64,000 nt of DNA, from the NCBI GenBank assembly GCA_965198715.1, contig CBDAPV010000001.1:62001-126000 (forward strand). The letters run 5' to 3'. This stretch comes from RH-AL1 sp965198715 (GTDB lineage: Bacteria > Pseudomonadota > Alphaproteobacteria > Rhizobiales > Beijerinckiaceae). Below are positions 1 to 8,946 of this stretch, in pieces. Every line of letters begins with the position of its first letter. The first letter of the stretch is position 1. The translations under genes were made by a program, and so were the position numbers. The notes under the pieces were generated by a model that saw only the letters and a list, made by a program, of their open reading frames with translations, was not told where the DNA came from and ran no database searches.

Positions 1-231
1 GAGGTGGCGCGGTGCGACCAGGCAGGCGCCGGCCCGCGTCTCCAGCAGATCATCGATCGAGTGGCCTTCGAAGAAGGCACTGGCATCATCGATCTCGGCG
101 CGATCGAGAGGCGCCACGGCCCGGATGATGCGCGAGGGATCGGCGCCTTCGCCGAGATGGACGCCGATCTCGGCGGCCGCGGCGGCGAGGCTGAGCGGTG
201 CCGGCGCGCGGAAGAAGGAGAGTTGACTCAT
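1..231 (-). CDS. lpxD: LpxD N-terminus, UDP-3-O-acylglucosamine N-acyltransferase (partial)
   Basis: Only the first 77 codons are present and the gene runs off the left edge. The translation begins MSQLSFFRAPAPLSLAAAAA and continues through a VAPLDRAEIDDASAFFEG stretch to TRAGACLVAP, which is the pattern of the LpxD uridine-binding N-terminal domain. LpxD adds the second hydroxyacyl chain to the glucosamine of lipid A in the cytoplasm. It lies just downstream of bamA on the same strand, the usual alphaproteobacterial order bamA-lpxD-fabZ-lpxA. A hairpin terminator lies between the two genes. The family assignment rests on this short segment and on the order. Confidence 0.82.
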   Translation of the reverse strand, partial: MSQLSFFRAPAPLSLAAAAAEIGVHLGEGADPSRIIRAVAPLDRAEIDDASAFFEGHSIDDLLETRAGACLVAPRHL

Positions 232-313
232 GCGAACCGCCCTTCGCGCCAGGACCTGACGCTGTCAAGCCTGGCTCGGCGGCCACAAGCCGCACAAGGA
301 CGGCCGCAACGAG

Positions 314-337
314 AAAGGGGCCCCGCTGGGCCCCTTT
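314..337 (-). terminator. Hairpin terminator after bamA
   Basis: A perfect 10-bp inverted repeat, AAAGGGGCCC and GGGCCCCTTT, flanks a 4-nt loop. It lies 28 bp beyond the bamA stop. On the minus strand the stem ends in TTT followed by CTCGTT, so the T-tract is short. It may only attenuate readthrough into lpxD. Confidence 0.6.
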
Positions 338-364
338 GGGATCATCGAGCCGACCGCCCGCGGA

Positions 365-2827
365 TCAGAACGTCGCGCCACCGGAGAAGCGGAAGAACTG
401 CGTCTGGTCGCCTTGAGCCTTCGTGATCGCCTTGGCGAAGTCGAAGCGCAGCGGCCCGAGCGGCGAGTTCCAGATCAACGAGACACCGGCCGAGGTACGG
501 ATGCGCGTCGAATCGGCGCCGACGGTCAGGTAGTTGCTCTGGCCGTAGTAGGTCACGCCGGCTGCGTTGGTCGCCCCGAATGTCACGAGCCCTCCGCCGT
601 TACTGAAGTCGCGCTGGCCGTTATAGCCGAACAGCGTGCCCGCGTCGAAGAAGGCGGCGCCCTTCAGACCGAGGTCGCGCGGCACGCCATAGAGCGGGAA
701 CTGCGTCTCGACCGAGGCGCCGGCGTAATCGGTACCTCCGAGCGGGTTACCGGTAGGATCCACACCCGGCGACACGTCGCGCGGGCCGAGGCCGTTGGGT
801 GCGAAGCCGCGCACCAGGGTCGGACCAAGGTTGAAGTTGTCGACGATGCGAAGCTGACCACTACCGATCTCCCGGATGTCGCCACCCTGCAAGTGAACGA
901 TGCCGATGATCTGGTCGTAGAGCGCATGGTAGTAGCGCACGTCGCCGGTGGTCCGCAGGAAGTGCTCGGTACCACCGGCCCCGGCGACGTCTTGGCGGAG
1001 TTCGGCAAGGAAGCCGGCCGTCGGGCTCTTCACGTTATCAATCGAGTTGTAGGACAGCGTGTAGCCGAACAGCGAAGTGACGGTAGTGCCGACGGCCTGC
1101 TTGAGCGCGAGCGAGGCTTCGCCGTTGGTCAAGCAGTTGGATGTGAAGCTCGCGGGATAGGTGCCGGGCGTACCAGGGGTCACGCCTTGTATCGGGTTGT
1201 TACAGTCATTGTAAGGGTACTGCGCGTCGTTCGGGACCGAGATCACCGAGCGATAGACCGAGTAGCGCGGCGAGAAGGTCAGCTCGTCGGTGAGGGGAAT
1301 GCCGAGGCGGAGCGTGCCGCCCAGCACGAAATTGTCGTAGAACGAGTACTGCGACACGTCCGTCTTCTTTGCGAAGAGGTCGAAGCCGGCGGCGAGGCGA
1401 CGGCCGAGGAAGTAGGGCTCGGTGAAGTTGAACTCGGCGCCGCGGGTGCGCTGGCCGGCGGTGACGGAGGCGCGCACGTACTGGCCGCGACCGAGGAAGT
1501 TGGTCTCGGTGACCGCAACCTCGCCGATGAAGCCATCCACCGTCGAGTAGCCGCCGGAGACCGAAACCGAGCCGGTGGGCTGGTCCTCGACGTTGACGAC
1601 GATGATCACGCGGTCGGCGGCGGAGCCTGCCTCGTTGGTGATCTTGACCTTCTTGAAGAAGCCGAGGCCGTTCAGGCGGCGTTCCGCCCGGTCGATCAGG
1701 ACCTTGTTGTAGGGGTCGCCTTCGCCCTGCTCGAACTCGCGGCGGATCACGTAATCGCGGGTGCGGGTGTTGCCGCGAATGATGATCGATTCGATGTAGA
1801 CGCGCGGACCATCCTCGACGGTGAACACGATCGAGACGGTGCGGGTGGTCGGGTCGCGGTCGCCGCGCGGCTTCACCTGGGAGAAGGCGAAACCGCGGCG
1901 GTTCACTTCGCGGGTCAGCCCCTCAACGGTCTTCTCGACGAGATCGCCGTTGTAGGTCTGGCCGACGTGGAGGCGCACGAGGGGCAGAAGCGAGGCGTTG
2001 CTCAGTGCCGGCACGTGGCTGTCGACGTTGACGCTGCCGACCCTGTACTGCGGGCCTTCCTCGACCGTAATGGTGACAACGTAACCCTTCTTGGCCGGAT
2101 CGAAATGGGCATCGGAGCCGATGACGCGGAAGTCGGCGTAGCCGTTCTTCAGGTAGAAGCGGCGGATCAGCTCGAGGTCGTTGCCGATACGCTCGGGATC
2201 GTAGACGTCCGACGACTTGAAGAACGACAGGTAGTTCATCTCCGTCGTATCCATCAGGTCACGCAGCTTGCCGCCCGAATAGGCACGATTGCCGACGAAG
2301 TTGATCTGCTTGATGCCGGTCTTCTCGCCTTCGTTGATGGTGAAAACGACATCCACGGTGCCGTTGGGGAGCTGCACGGTGCGCGCCGTCACGGAGGCGG
2401 CGGCGCGGCCGGAGCGGCGATAGACGTCCTTGATGCGCTCGATGTCGGCGTTGACCAGTGTCGGAGAGTAGGAGCCGCGCGTCTTGGTCGACAGCTCCGG
2501 CTCGAGCTGCTCGGGCTTCACCTTGGAGGCGCCCTCGAAGACGACTCGGTTCACCGCCCGGTTCTCGTTGACCGTGATGACCACGTTGCCGCCGCCGCCG
2601 CTGACCTTGACGTCGGAGAACAGGCCGGTGGCGTAGAGGTCCTTGACGCCCTTGTTGATGTCATCAGGGGTCGTGCCGGCGAAATAGGAACGGATGGTCT
2701 CGGAATCGACGCGACGGTTGCCGCGCACGGAGATGCCGGCGAACGCGGAGGGAAGGAAAGCCAGGAGGGACAGGAACACGGTCGCGAGGAAAGCGATCCG
2801 GTGGATGTGACCCTTGGAAAACGACAT
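365..2827 (-). CDS. bamA: BamA, outer-membrane protein assembly factor
   Basis: This 820-residue protein is the central subunit of the BAM complex, which folds beta-barrel proteins into the outer membrane. A signal peptide lies near residues 8-31 (IAFLATVFLSLLAFLPSAFA). It is followed by about five POTRA repeats, seen as recurring segments such as GISVRGNRRVDSETIRSYF and IESIIIRGNTRTRDYVIRRE. From about residue 430 the bacterial surface antigen barrel follows, with a C-terminus GPLRFDFAKAI...FRFSGGATF ending in Phe, as outer-membrane barrels do. Full-length family size fits. It follows rseP after a 246-bp gap holding two hairpins and precedes lpxD. The ATG at 2827 gives a complete signal peptide. 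Confidence 0.97.
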   Translation of the reverse strand: MSFSKGHIHRIAFLATVFLSLLAFLPSAFAGISVRGNRRVDSETIRSYFAGTTPDDINKGVKDLYATGLFSDVKVSGGGGNVVITVNENRAVNRVVFEGASKVKPEQLEPELSTKTRGSYSPTLVNADIERIKDVYRRSGRAAASVTARTVQLPNGTVDVVFTINEGEKTGIKQINFVGNRAYSGGKLRDLMDTTEMNYLSFFKSSDVYDPERIGNDLELIRRFYLKNGYADFRVIGSDAHFDPAKKGYVVTITVEEGPQYRVGSVNVDSHVPALSNASLLPLVRLHVGQTYNGDLVEKTVEGLTREVNRRGFAFSQVKPRGDRDPTTRTVSIVFTVEDGPRVYIESIIIRGNTRTRDYVIRREFEQGEGDPYNKVLIDRAERRLNGLGFFKKVKITNEAGSAADRVIIVVNVEDQPTGSVSVSGGYSTVDGFIGEVAVTETNFLGRGQYVRASVTAGQRTRGAEFNFTEPYFLGRRLAAGFDLFAKKTDVSQYSFYDNFVLGGTLRLGIPLTDELTFSPRYSVYRSVISVPNDAQYPYNDCNNPIQGVTPGTPGTYPASFTSNCLTNGEASLALKQAVGTTVTSLFGYTLSYNSIDNVKSPTAGFLAELRQDVAGAGGTEHFLRTTGDVRYYHALYDQIIGIVHLQGGDIREIGSGQLRIVDNFNLGPTLVRGFAPNGLGPRDVSPGVDPTGNPLGGTDYAGASVETQFPLYGVPRDLGLKGAAFFDAGTLFGYNGQRDFSNGGGLVTFGATNAAGVTYYGQSNYLTVGADSTRIRTSAGVSLIWNSPLGPLRFDFAKAITKAQGDQTQFFRFSGGATF

Positions 2828-2869
2828 TATTGGTCCGGCCCCCGCATCATTTTCCGGCCCCCGCCGGCG

Positions 2870-2925
2870 TGTCGGACAATTCAGCCGTCCGACAGAACGG
2901 AATGCGAGTCGAAAACCCGCATTCC
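2870..2925 (-). promoter_or_regulatory. Two adjacent hairpins in the bamA leader
   Basis: Two perfect 8-bp inverted repeats sit side by side 43-98 bp upstream of the bamA start. One is TGTCGGAC/GTCCGACA at 2870-2894, the other GGAATGCG/CGCATTCC at 2899-2925. Neither is followed by a T-tract on the minus strand, so they do not look like simple terminators of rseP. They could be a leader structure or operators. A further weak dyad, CATGC-N7-GCATG, lies at 3037-3053 just after the rseP stop. Confidence 0.35.
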
Positions 2926-3073
2926 CAAGCTCGTTCTTTCGCTTCTACAGCCTTTGACAGGGCGGGAAAATGGCGATCCCGCTCCGCTCCTCGTTTTCAC
3001 CCGCCCGTGGCGATCAAGACACGAAGCGGGTATTCACATGCTTAAGAGGCATGGTTAACCCACTGCAAACGCG

Positions 3074-4222
3074 CTATTTTTTCGCCGGTGTCTCGATCGT
3101 CAGCTGGGGCTTTGGCCGCACCACGTCGTTGTAGAGGGCGAAAATCGAGAGCGTTGCGATCAGCGACAGCCCGATGCGAAAGCCGATTTCCATCGACCGT
3201 TCGCTCATCGCTTTCCCGCGAACGGCCTCGTAGGCGAAGAACATCAGGAAGCCGCCGTCGAGGATCGGGATCGGCAGCAGGTTGAGCAGCCCGATCGAGA
3301 CCGACACGAAGGCGGTGATCTCCACCAGATATTCCACGCCGAGCGAGGCTGCCTTCGCCGCCACCTTGGCGATTCCGGCGGGACCGGACAGCTGGTCGGT
3401 CGACTCGTGCCCGATGACGAGGCGCTTGATGAAGCCGCCGACGCCTTCCACGACCTGCCAAGTCTGCACGGTGCCTTCCTCGAGCGCCTGCAGCGGCCCG
3501 TAGCGCACGACGTGCGTGTTGGCTGGATCGGCGCCGATGCCGAGAAGCTTGGTGCGCGCGGGTCCGAACGGCGAGTCGATGACCTCGCGGCGCGGCGTGG
3601 CCTGCAGCGAGATGGTCTGGCCGGCGCGAGTGACGCGGAAGCTCATCGGCTCGCCGTCGTTGTTCTGCACCAGGCGCTTCAGCTCCTCGATGGAGTCGAG
3701 CGGCGCGCCGTCGATCTGAGTCAGCCGGTCGCCGGGTTGAAAGCCGGCCGTCTGCGCCGGGCTCCCGGCGGTGACGGCCTGGATGACCGGGGCCGTCACG
3801 GTGCGCCCGTACAAGCCGAAGAGGCCGGCGAAGATCACGATCGCCAGCAGGAAGTTCACGGCGGGGCCGGCTGCCACGATCAGCGCGCGTTTCCAGATCT
3901 CCTGGTTCTGCATGGTGCGGCCGCGGACGGGGGCGTCGGCAATCGTCCTGGTCATCGATGCCGGATCGCCGTCGCCGTGGAACTTGACGTAGCCGCCGAG
4001 CGGCAGGAGGGCGACGCGCCAGCGGGTTCCGTGGCGGTCGGTCCAATGCAGCAGCTCGGGGCCAAAGCCGAGGGAAAAGGCGTCAATGGGCACCTTGAAC
4101 AGGCGCCCCATGAGGAAATGCCCCATCTCGTGGAAGAACACGATCACCGTGAGCATGCCGAGGAACGGCACCGTCCAGATGAACATCGTTTGCAATAACG
4201 CCACTCGGGCCTCCCGCGACAT
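3074..4222 (-). CDS. rseP: RseP-type site-2 intramembrane zinc metalloprotease
   Basis: A 382-residue multi-pass inner-membrane protease of the M50B family. Its relatives cleave anti-sigma factors and remnant signal peptides within the membrane. The zinc motif HEMGH occurs near residue 31 in the first membrane segment, and the third zinc ligand lies in LLNLLPIPILDGG near residue 315. One PDZ domain is visible around residues 130-210 (SPAQTAGFQPGDRLTQIDG), fewer than the two of E. coli RseP but usual in alphaproteobacteria. It lies between dxr and bamA, as in most relatives. The first ATG (4222) is used; a second ATG at 4186 would shorten the N-terminus by 12 residues, and neither has a good ribosome binding site. 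Confidence 0.94.
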   Translation of the reverse strand: MSREARVALLQTMFIWTVPFLGMLTVIVFFHEMGHFLMGRLFKVPIDAFSLGFGPELLHWTDRHGTRWRVALLPLGGYVKFHGDGDPASMTRTIADAPVRGRTMQNQEIWKRALIVAAGPAVNFLLAIVIFAGLFGLYGRTVTAPVIQAVTAGSPAQTAGFQPGDRLTQIDGAPLDSIEELKRLVQNNDGEPMSFRVTRAGQTISLQATPRREVIDSPFGPARTKLLGIGADPANTHVVRYGPLQALEEGTVQTWQVVEGVGGFIKRLVIGHESTDQLSGPAGIAKVAAKAASLGVEYLVEITAFVSVSIGLLNLLPIPILDGGFLMFFAYEAVRGKAMSERSMEIGFRIGLSLIATLSIFALYNDVVRPKPQLTIETPAKK

Positions 4223-4269
4223 TCACCGGCCGCGCCGCGGATAAATCCGTCGGCGCGCCGATCGCATGG

Positions 4270-5499
4270 TTATTGTTCTGTTAAAAAGGCGGCATGGTCG
4301 AGACGGGCGAGGGTCGCACGCGACCTTTCTCTGACGATATGGTCAACGGCCAGTGCGTCCTCGATCGTGTCGGGCTCGCGGGCGGTGCCGTCGGCCAGCG
4401 CCGCCTCGCAGGCCTCCTCGACGTGCCGGGCGATGTCGTGGAACGAGATCGCCTTGGCGAGGAAGGCCGCCACCGCGATCTCGTTGGCGGCGTTCATCAC
4501 GGTCGGCAGGCCCTGGCCCATGCGCAGCGCGTCGAGCGCCACCCTCAGCGCCGGAAAGCGGTCGTAGTCCGGACGCTCGAAGGTCAGCGTGCCGACGGCC
4601 GCCAAGTCGAGCCGTCGCGCCGCCGTGGTGAGCCGCTCGGGATAGGAAAGGCAATGGGCAATCGGCACCTTCATGTCGGGCGCGGCGAGGCCGGCGGTGA
4701 CCGAGCCGTCGGCGAAGGCGACGAGCCCGTGGACGATCGACTGAGCGTGCACCAGCACATCGAGACGCGCGGCCTCGATGGCGAAGATGTGGTGCGCTTC
4801 GATGACCTCGAGGCCCTTGTTCATGAGCCCGGCGGAATCGATCGTGACCTTGGGACCCATCGCCCAGTTGGGGTGCGCCAGCGCCTGCTCCGGCGTCGCG
4901 GCCGCGATGGCCTCGTGCGTCCAGGTGCGGAACGGTCCGCCCGAGGCCGTCAACGTCATCATCTCGATGGAGGCGGGATCGGCGTCGCCGAGCGCCTGAA
5001 AGATCGCGTTGTGCTCGCTGTCGACCGGCAGCAGGCGGGTACCGCGGCGCTCGGCCTGGCGCATGAAGGCCGAGCCGGCGCAGACCAGGCATTCCTTGTT
5101 GGCGAGGGCGATGGTGCGCCCGGCGTCGAGCGCGGCGAAGGTCGGCCGCACGCCGGCCGTGCCGGCGATGGCAGCCATCACGAGGTCGCTGGGGTGCAGC
5201 GCCGCCTCGACGACCGCGTCGGGGCCGGCGGCGGCCTGGATGCCGGTTCCGGCGAGCATGGCCTTGAGCGAGGCGTAGCCCGCCGGGTCGGCGAGCGCGG
5301 CGAAGGAGGCGCGCAGGCGGATCGCCATCCGCGCCAGCGCCTCCGGGTTGCGGCCGCCGGCAACCGCCGCGACGGTAAAGTGCTCGGGCGCGCCGCACAA
5401 GATCTCGGCGGTGGAGCGGCCGATCGATCCTGTCGCGCCGAGAACGGTGACAACGCGGTGGCGGGTTGCGGCGGCGCGCGCGGAGGCGATCTGATCCAT
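4270..5499 (-). CDS. dxr: 1-deoxy-D-xylulose-5-phosphate reductoisomerase
   Basis: Dxr converts DXP to 2-C-methyl-D-erythritol 4-phosphate with NADPH, the first committed step of the MEP isoprenoid pathway. The 409-residue protein has the NADPH-binding VTVLGATGSIGRST at its N-terminus, the acidic metal-binding segment PVDSEHNAIFQ, the loop TASGGPFR and the C-terminal NAANEIAVAAFL. The ATG at 5499 is chosen because AAGGA lies about 7 nt upstream. A longer reading from 5529 would overlap the end of cdsA. It lies 21 bp after cdsA, upstream of rseP, in the conserved cluster, and supplies precursors for the product of uppS nearby. Confidence 0.96.
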   Translation of the reverse strand: MDQIASARAAATRHRVVTVLGATGSIGRSTAEILCGAPEHFTVAAVAGGRNPEALARMAIRLRASFAALADPAGYASLKAMLAGTGIQAAAGPDAVVEAALHPSDLVMAAIAGTAGVRPTFAALDAGRTIALANKECLVCAGSAFMRQAERRGTRLLPVDSEHNAIFQALGDADPASIEMMTLTASGGPFRTWTHEAIAAATPEQALAHPNWAMGPKVTIDSAGLMNKGLEVIEAHHIFAIEAARLDVLVHAQSIVHGLVAFADGSVTAGLAAPDMKVPIAHCLSYPERLTTAARRLDLAAVGTLTFERPDYDRFPALRVALDALRMGQGLPTVMNAANEIAVAAFLAKAISFHDIARHVEEACEAALADGTAREPDTIEDALAVDHIVRERSRATLARLDHAAFLTEQ

Positions 5500-5519
5500 G
5501 GGGCAGTCCTTACGCGCGT

Positions 5520-6392
5520 TCAGTGCCACGCGAAAAGGCCATGCGCGACGGAGTCGAGGCCGCGCCCCAGGCCGAAGAGGTAGGCGAAGATCGCGGCGGC
5601 GATGAAGCCGTCGAGCCGGTCCATCACCCCGCCGTGGCCGGGGATCAGGCGGCTCGTATCCTTGACCCCGAAGCGCCGCTTGATGGCGGACTCAAAGGCG
5701 TCGCCGGCCTGGGACACGATCGCGGTCACAAGAGTCAGCACGAGCATGGGCGCCACGAGATCCATGGAAAAACGATCGCGCAGCGCGGCGAAGCTGCCGA
5801 TGAGGGCGGCCGCCGCCAGGCCGGTCATCGTGCCGGACCATGTCTTCGAGGGCGAGATGCGGGGCCACAATTTGGGGCCGCCGAGCAGCCGACCGCCCAG
5901 ATAGGCGAAGACGTCGGTCGCCCAAACCAGGGCGAAAAGCCAGATCAGCGCGCGGGCCCCATCCGGATGCGAGAAGCGCAGGGACACGATCGCGAGCATG
6001 AACAGCCCGGCATAGGCCATCCCGGACGCCGCCCAGACCCGACGGACCGGCCCGGCGCAGGCGGCGAGCGCGACGACGAGGACCAGGAGCAGCGGCAGGG
6101 TCGTCGGGGCGCCCAGGCGCGCGAGCAAGCCGATCCCGACGAGGCCGGCGGTACCGATGGCGATGCGCGCCGGCAAAGCGGCACCGCCGACGAGCCGCTG
6201 CCATTCGAACAGCACCGCCGAGGCGGCGAGGAGCCAAATGCAGAGGAACAGGGTGCCGCCGACGAGCGTCGTGGCCATCGCCACAAAGATCAGGGTGAAG
6301 CCGGAGGCGGCCCGCACCCCTAGGTCGGGAAGCCGCCGCTTCCGCCGCGCCGCGGCGTCCTCGGCCCGCAGCTGGCCCGGCACGACGCTCAC
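5520..6392 (-). CDS. cdsA: Phosphatidate cytidylyltransferase
   Basis: CdsA makes CDP-diacylglycerol from phosphatidic acid and CTP at the inner membrane. The protein is a string of hydrophobic helices. The family signature lies in the C-terminal third: SPSKTWSGTMTGL, then SQAGDAFESAIKRRFGVKD and PGHGGVMDRLDGFIAA. The start is uncertain. I use GTG at 6392, 13 bp after the uppS stop, giving 290 residues, close to family length. No clear ribosome binding site precedes it, and coupling to uppS is likely. The open frame extends further upstream into uppS without family similarity. Confidence 0.9.
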   Translation of the reverse strand: MSVVPGQLRAEDAAARRKRRLPDLGVRAASGFTLIFVAMATTLVGGTLFLCIWLLAASAVLFEWQRLVGGAALPARIAIGTAGLVGIGLLARLGAPTTLPLLLVLVVALAACAGPVRRVWAASGMAYAGLFMLAIVSLRFSHPDGARALIWLFALVWATDVFAYLGGRLLGGPKLWPRISPSKTWSGTMTGLAAAALIGSFAALRDRFSMDLVAPMLVLTLVTAIVSQAGDAFESAIKRRFGVKDTSRLIPGHGGVMDRLDGFIAAAIFAYLFGLGRGLDSVAHGLFAWH

Positions 6393-6405
6393 GCGGCGTC
6401 GCGCG

Positions 6406-7182
6406 TCACGATCCGGTCCGTGCCGCGCGCGGCGCGCCGATCCCGCCGAAGCGGCGGTCGCGCGCCGCGTATTCGGCCAAGGCGGCGGCGAAGGCAGCGC
6501 GGTCGAAATCGGGCCACAAGACCGGCAGGAACACGAGTTCGGCATAGGCCGCCTGCCACAGCAGGAAGTTCGACAGCCGCTGCTCGCCCGAGGTGCGGAT
6601 GATCAAGTCCGGGTCGGGGATGCCTTTGGTGTCGAGATGCCGGGCGATCAGCTCGGCGTCGATGTCGCTTTCGCGAAGTTCGCCAGCGGCGAGGCGGCGC
6701 GCGATGGCGCGCACGGCCTGCGCGATCTCCTGGCGACCGCCGTAATTGAACGCCACAACCAGCGTCAGGCCCTTGTTGAGCCTGGTCAGCGTTTCGGCCT
6801 CCTCGAGCAGGCCGCGGATGTCGGGCTGCAGGTTGTCCCGGTAGCCGATCACGCGGACGCGGACGCCGGCATCGTGCAGCTCGACCAGGTCCTTGCGGAT
6901 GAAACGCTTCAGCAGCCCCATAAGGTCGCGGACCTCGTCGAGCGGGCGGCTCCAGTTCTCGGCGGAGAAGGAGTACACGGTGAGGACGTCGAGCCCGAGA
7001 TCGATGGCCGTGCGCACGGCGACGCGCAACGCCTCGAGCCCGCGGCGATGCCCCTCGAGCCGCGGCAGGCCGCGGGCCGCCGCCCAACGCCCGTTGCCGT
7101 CCATGATCAGGCCGACGTGGGACGGCACGCCGGGCGCCCGCGAGGCACGCACCGCCTGTGTCTCCTCGGCAGAAAATGGCAT
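6406..7182 (-). CDS. uppS: Isoprenyl (undecaprenyl) diphosphate synthase
   Basis: UppS extends farnesyl diphosphate with isopentenyl units in cis configuration to make the lipid carrier for peptidoglycan and O-antigen. The signature HVGLIMDGNGRWAAARGLPR contains the catalytic Asp. VYSFSAENWSRP, VAFNYGGRQEI and the C-terminal DLIIRTSGEQRLSNFLLWQ complete the family pattern. Length is 258 residues from the ATG at 7182; an in-frame ATG at 7188 and a GTG at 7209 are alternatives. It lies between frr and cdsA as usual. Confidence 0.95.
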   Translation of the reverse strand: MPFSAEETQAVRASRAPGVPSHVGLIMDGNGRWAAARGLPRLEGHRRGLEALRVAVRTAIDLGLDVLTVYSFSAENWSRPLDEVRDLMGLLKRFIRKDLVELHDAGVRVRVIGYRDNLQPDIRGLLEEAETLTRLNKGLTLVVAFNYGGRQEIAQAVRAIARRLAAGELRESDIDAELIARHLDTKGIPDPDLIIRTSGEQRLSNFLLWQAAYAELVFLPVLWPDFDRAAFAAALAEYAARDRRFGGIGAPRAARTGS

Positions 7183-7248
7183 CGACATTCCCGTAGCGAC
7201 CTGGACCACCTATGACACACGCGCGCGCATTCGTCGTGCCGCCGGCGG

Positions 7249-7809
7249 TCAGACCTGCATGATCTCCTGCTCCTTCTGTGCCAGCGTTGTGTCGATCTCG
7301 GACACGAACTGGTCCGTCACCTTCTGAACGTCGCCCTGCAGGCGCTTCTCGTCGTCCTCGCTGATGTCCTTGTCCTTGAGCAGCTTCTTCAGCGTGTCGA
7401 TTCCGTCGCGGCGCACGTGGCGTACGGAGATGCGCGCATCCTCCGTATACTTGTGCGCCACCTTGACCATCTCCTTGCGGCGCTGCTCGTTCAGCTCGGG
7501 GATGCGGATGCGCAGTACGGTGCCCTCGGTCGTGGGTGACAGGCCGAGATTCGAGTTGCGGATGGCCTTCTCCACGGCGCCGACCATGCTCTTGTCCCAG
7601 ACCTGCACGGAGAGCATGCGCGGCTCCGGCACGCTCAGCGTCGCCACCGTGTTGATCGGCGCCCGCTGCCCATAGGCCTCGACCTCGATGGGCTCGAGCA
7701 GGCTCGTCGTGGCGCGCCCGGTGCGCAGGCCGCCGAGCTCCTGCCTGTGGCTCGTCACGGCGCCGGCCATGCGCCGCTTTAGGTCGGCCAGATCGAACAA
7801 GTCGGACAT
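7249..7809 (-). CDS. frr: Ribosome recycling factor
   Basis: RRF splits post-termination ribosomes together with EF-G. The 186-residue product is the normal family length. It has the typical MAGAVTSHRQELGGLRTGRA N-terminal helix, the central domain with YGQRAPINTVATLSVPEPRM, and the late helix KVAHKYTEDARISVRHVRRD. The ATG at 7809 is the family start; the frame stays open upstream without similarity. It is 47 bp downstream of pyrH, the conserved pair. Confidence 0.97.
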   Translation of the reverse strand: MSDLFDLADLKRRMAGAVTSHRQELGGLRTGRATTSLLEPIEVEAYGQRAPINTVATLSVPEPRMLSVQVWDKSMVGAVEKAIRNSNLGLSPTTEGTVLRIRIPELNEQRRKEMVKVAHKYTEDARISVRHVRRDGIDTLKKLLKDKDISEDDEKRLQGDVQKVTDQFVSEIDTTLAQKEQEIMQV

Positions 7810-7856
7810 CGGTGCGGAAACCTCGGCGAAAACGATTGAATGGGGCCGGCCAGCCG

Positions 7857-8585
7857 TCAGGGACTTACCAACGTCGCCGTGGCGCTGCCCTCGAGCGCCG
7901 CGCAAATGGCGCCCTCCGGCTGAATGGAGAAGACGATTATCGGAATGCGGTTCTCACGGGCAAGCGCGAAAGCCGCCGTGTCCATGACGGCCAGGTTGCG
8001 GGCGATCGCCTCGTCGTGCGTCAGCGTGTCGTAGCGCGTCGCGGTGGGGTCGCGCTTGGGGTCGGCGGAATAGACGCCGTCGACCTGCGTCGCCTTGAGG
8101 ATGGCGTCGGCCGACAGCTCCGCGCCGCGCAGCACGGCGCCGGTGTCGGTGGTGAAGAACGGGTTGCCGGTGCCGCCGGCGAGAATCACGATGCGGTGCT
8201 TGCCGAGGTGGTGCAGCGCGGCCTGGCGCGAGTAGGGCTCGCACAGCGAGGGCATCGGCACGGCGGAGAGCACGCGCGCCGACTTGCCTGCCTTCTCCAC
8301 CGCGAACTCGATGGCGAGGGCGTTCATCACGGTGGCGAGCATGCCGATCGAATCCGCACGGGCGCGCTCGATGCCGGTGTCGGCGCCCTTGATGCCGCGG
8401 AAGAAGTTGCCGCCGCCGACCACGACCGCGACCTCGATCCCCAAACGGGCGGCATTGGCGAGGTCCTGCGCTATCTTGGCGAGGACGAGAGGGTCGAGGC
8501 CATGGCTTTGGCCCCCCTGAAGCGCCTCGCCCGACAACTTGACGACGACGCGCTTCCACTTCGGGTTGGTTCCGCCGTACGTCAT
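7857..8585 (-). CDS. pyrH: Uridylate kinase
   Basis: PyrH phosphorylates UMP to UDP in the cytoplasm as an amino-acid-kinase-fold hexamer. The 242-residue protein shows RVVVKLSGEALQG at the N-terminus, VVVGGGNFFRG, and the substrate loop AGGTGNPFFTTDTGA. The ATG at 8585 gives the family start. In many alphaproteobacteria rpsB and tsf lie just upstream of pyrH. Here the upstream neighbour is the divergent aminotransferase gene, so that part of the cluster is missing. Confidence 0.96.
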   Translation of the reverse strand: MTYGGTNPKWKRVVVKLSGEALQGGQSHGLDPLVLAKIAQDLANAARLGIEVAVVVGGGNFFRGIKGADTGIERARADSIGMLATVMNALAIEFAVEKAGKSARVLSAVPMPSLCEPYSRQAALHHLGKHRIVILAGGTGNPFFTTDTGAVLRGAELSADAILKATQVDGVYSADPKRDPTATRYDTLTHDEAIARNLAVMDTAAFALARENRIPIIVFSIQPEGAICAALEGSATATLVSP

Positions 8586-8946
8586 GCCGCCCTCGATGTC
8601 GCGCCACGGCTTATGCGGTTCGCGTCGCGCTTTCAACGTCTCGGAACGCGACCGGCTTTACGACAGGCGTTGGCGGATCGCGCCCGCGGGCCCGGCCGTG
8701 CTCATGCGATTCTAGCCGTCGTAATGCGCGGCGGACTTGAGTTGGCGTTGAGTGCTCACAGCCGGCAACCTGGTGCGGCGCATACCCCTCCGTCGAAGGT
8801 CGTCAGAAGCCTCATAAAAACCGTGGCCGTTACGAAACAAAAATGCGATTGCTTGGCAATAGCCTGCCCCTTAGATGGCGCGAAAGCCTCCGCGCCCTCG
8901 CACGCGCCCGTCAGGCCTAATCACCCCCCGGAGGAAGGACCTTCCT
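8586..8946. promoter_or_regulatory. Divergent intergenic region between pyrH and the aminotransferase gene
   Basis: These 361 bp contain no supportable gene. They must hold the promoters for the pyrH cluster (leftward) and the aminotransferase (rightward). The last 140 bp are more AT-rich than their surroundings. The dyad ATTGC-TTG-GCAAT occupies 8848-8860 and fits the T-N11-A outline of LysR-type regulator sites. That reading is inference: LysR-type regulators control serine-cycle genes in methylotrophs, but no regulator gene lies nearby. A strong ribosome binding site, GGAGGAAGGA, is at 8929-8938. Confidence 0.4.

Noticed and set aside
413..3058. 881-residue open frame on the plus strand opposite bamA
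   Set aside because: It is the antisense shadow of bamA in GC-rich DNA. It has no family motif, and bamA on the other strand is full length with signal peptide, POTRA repeats and barrel.
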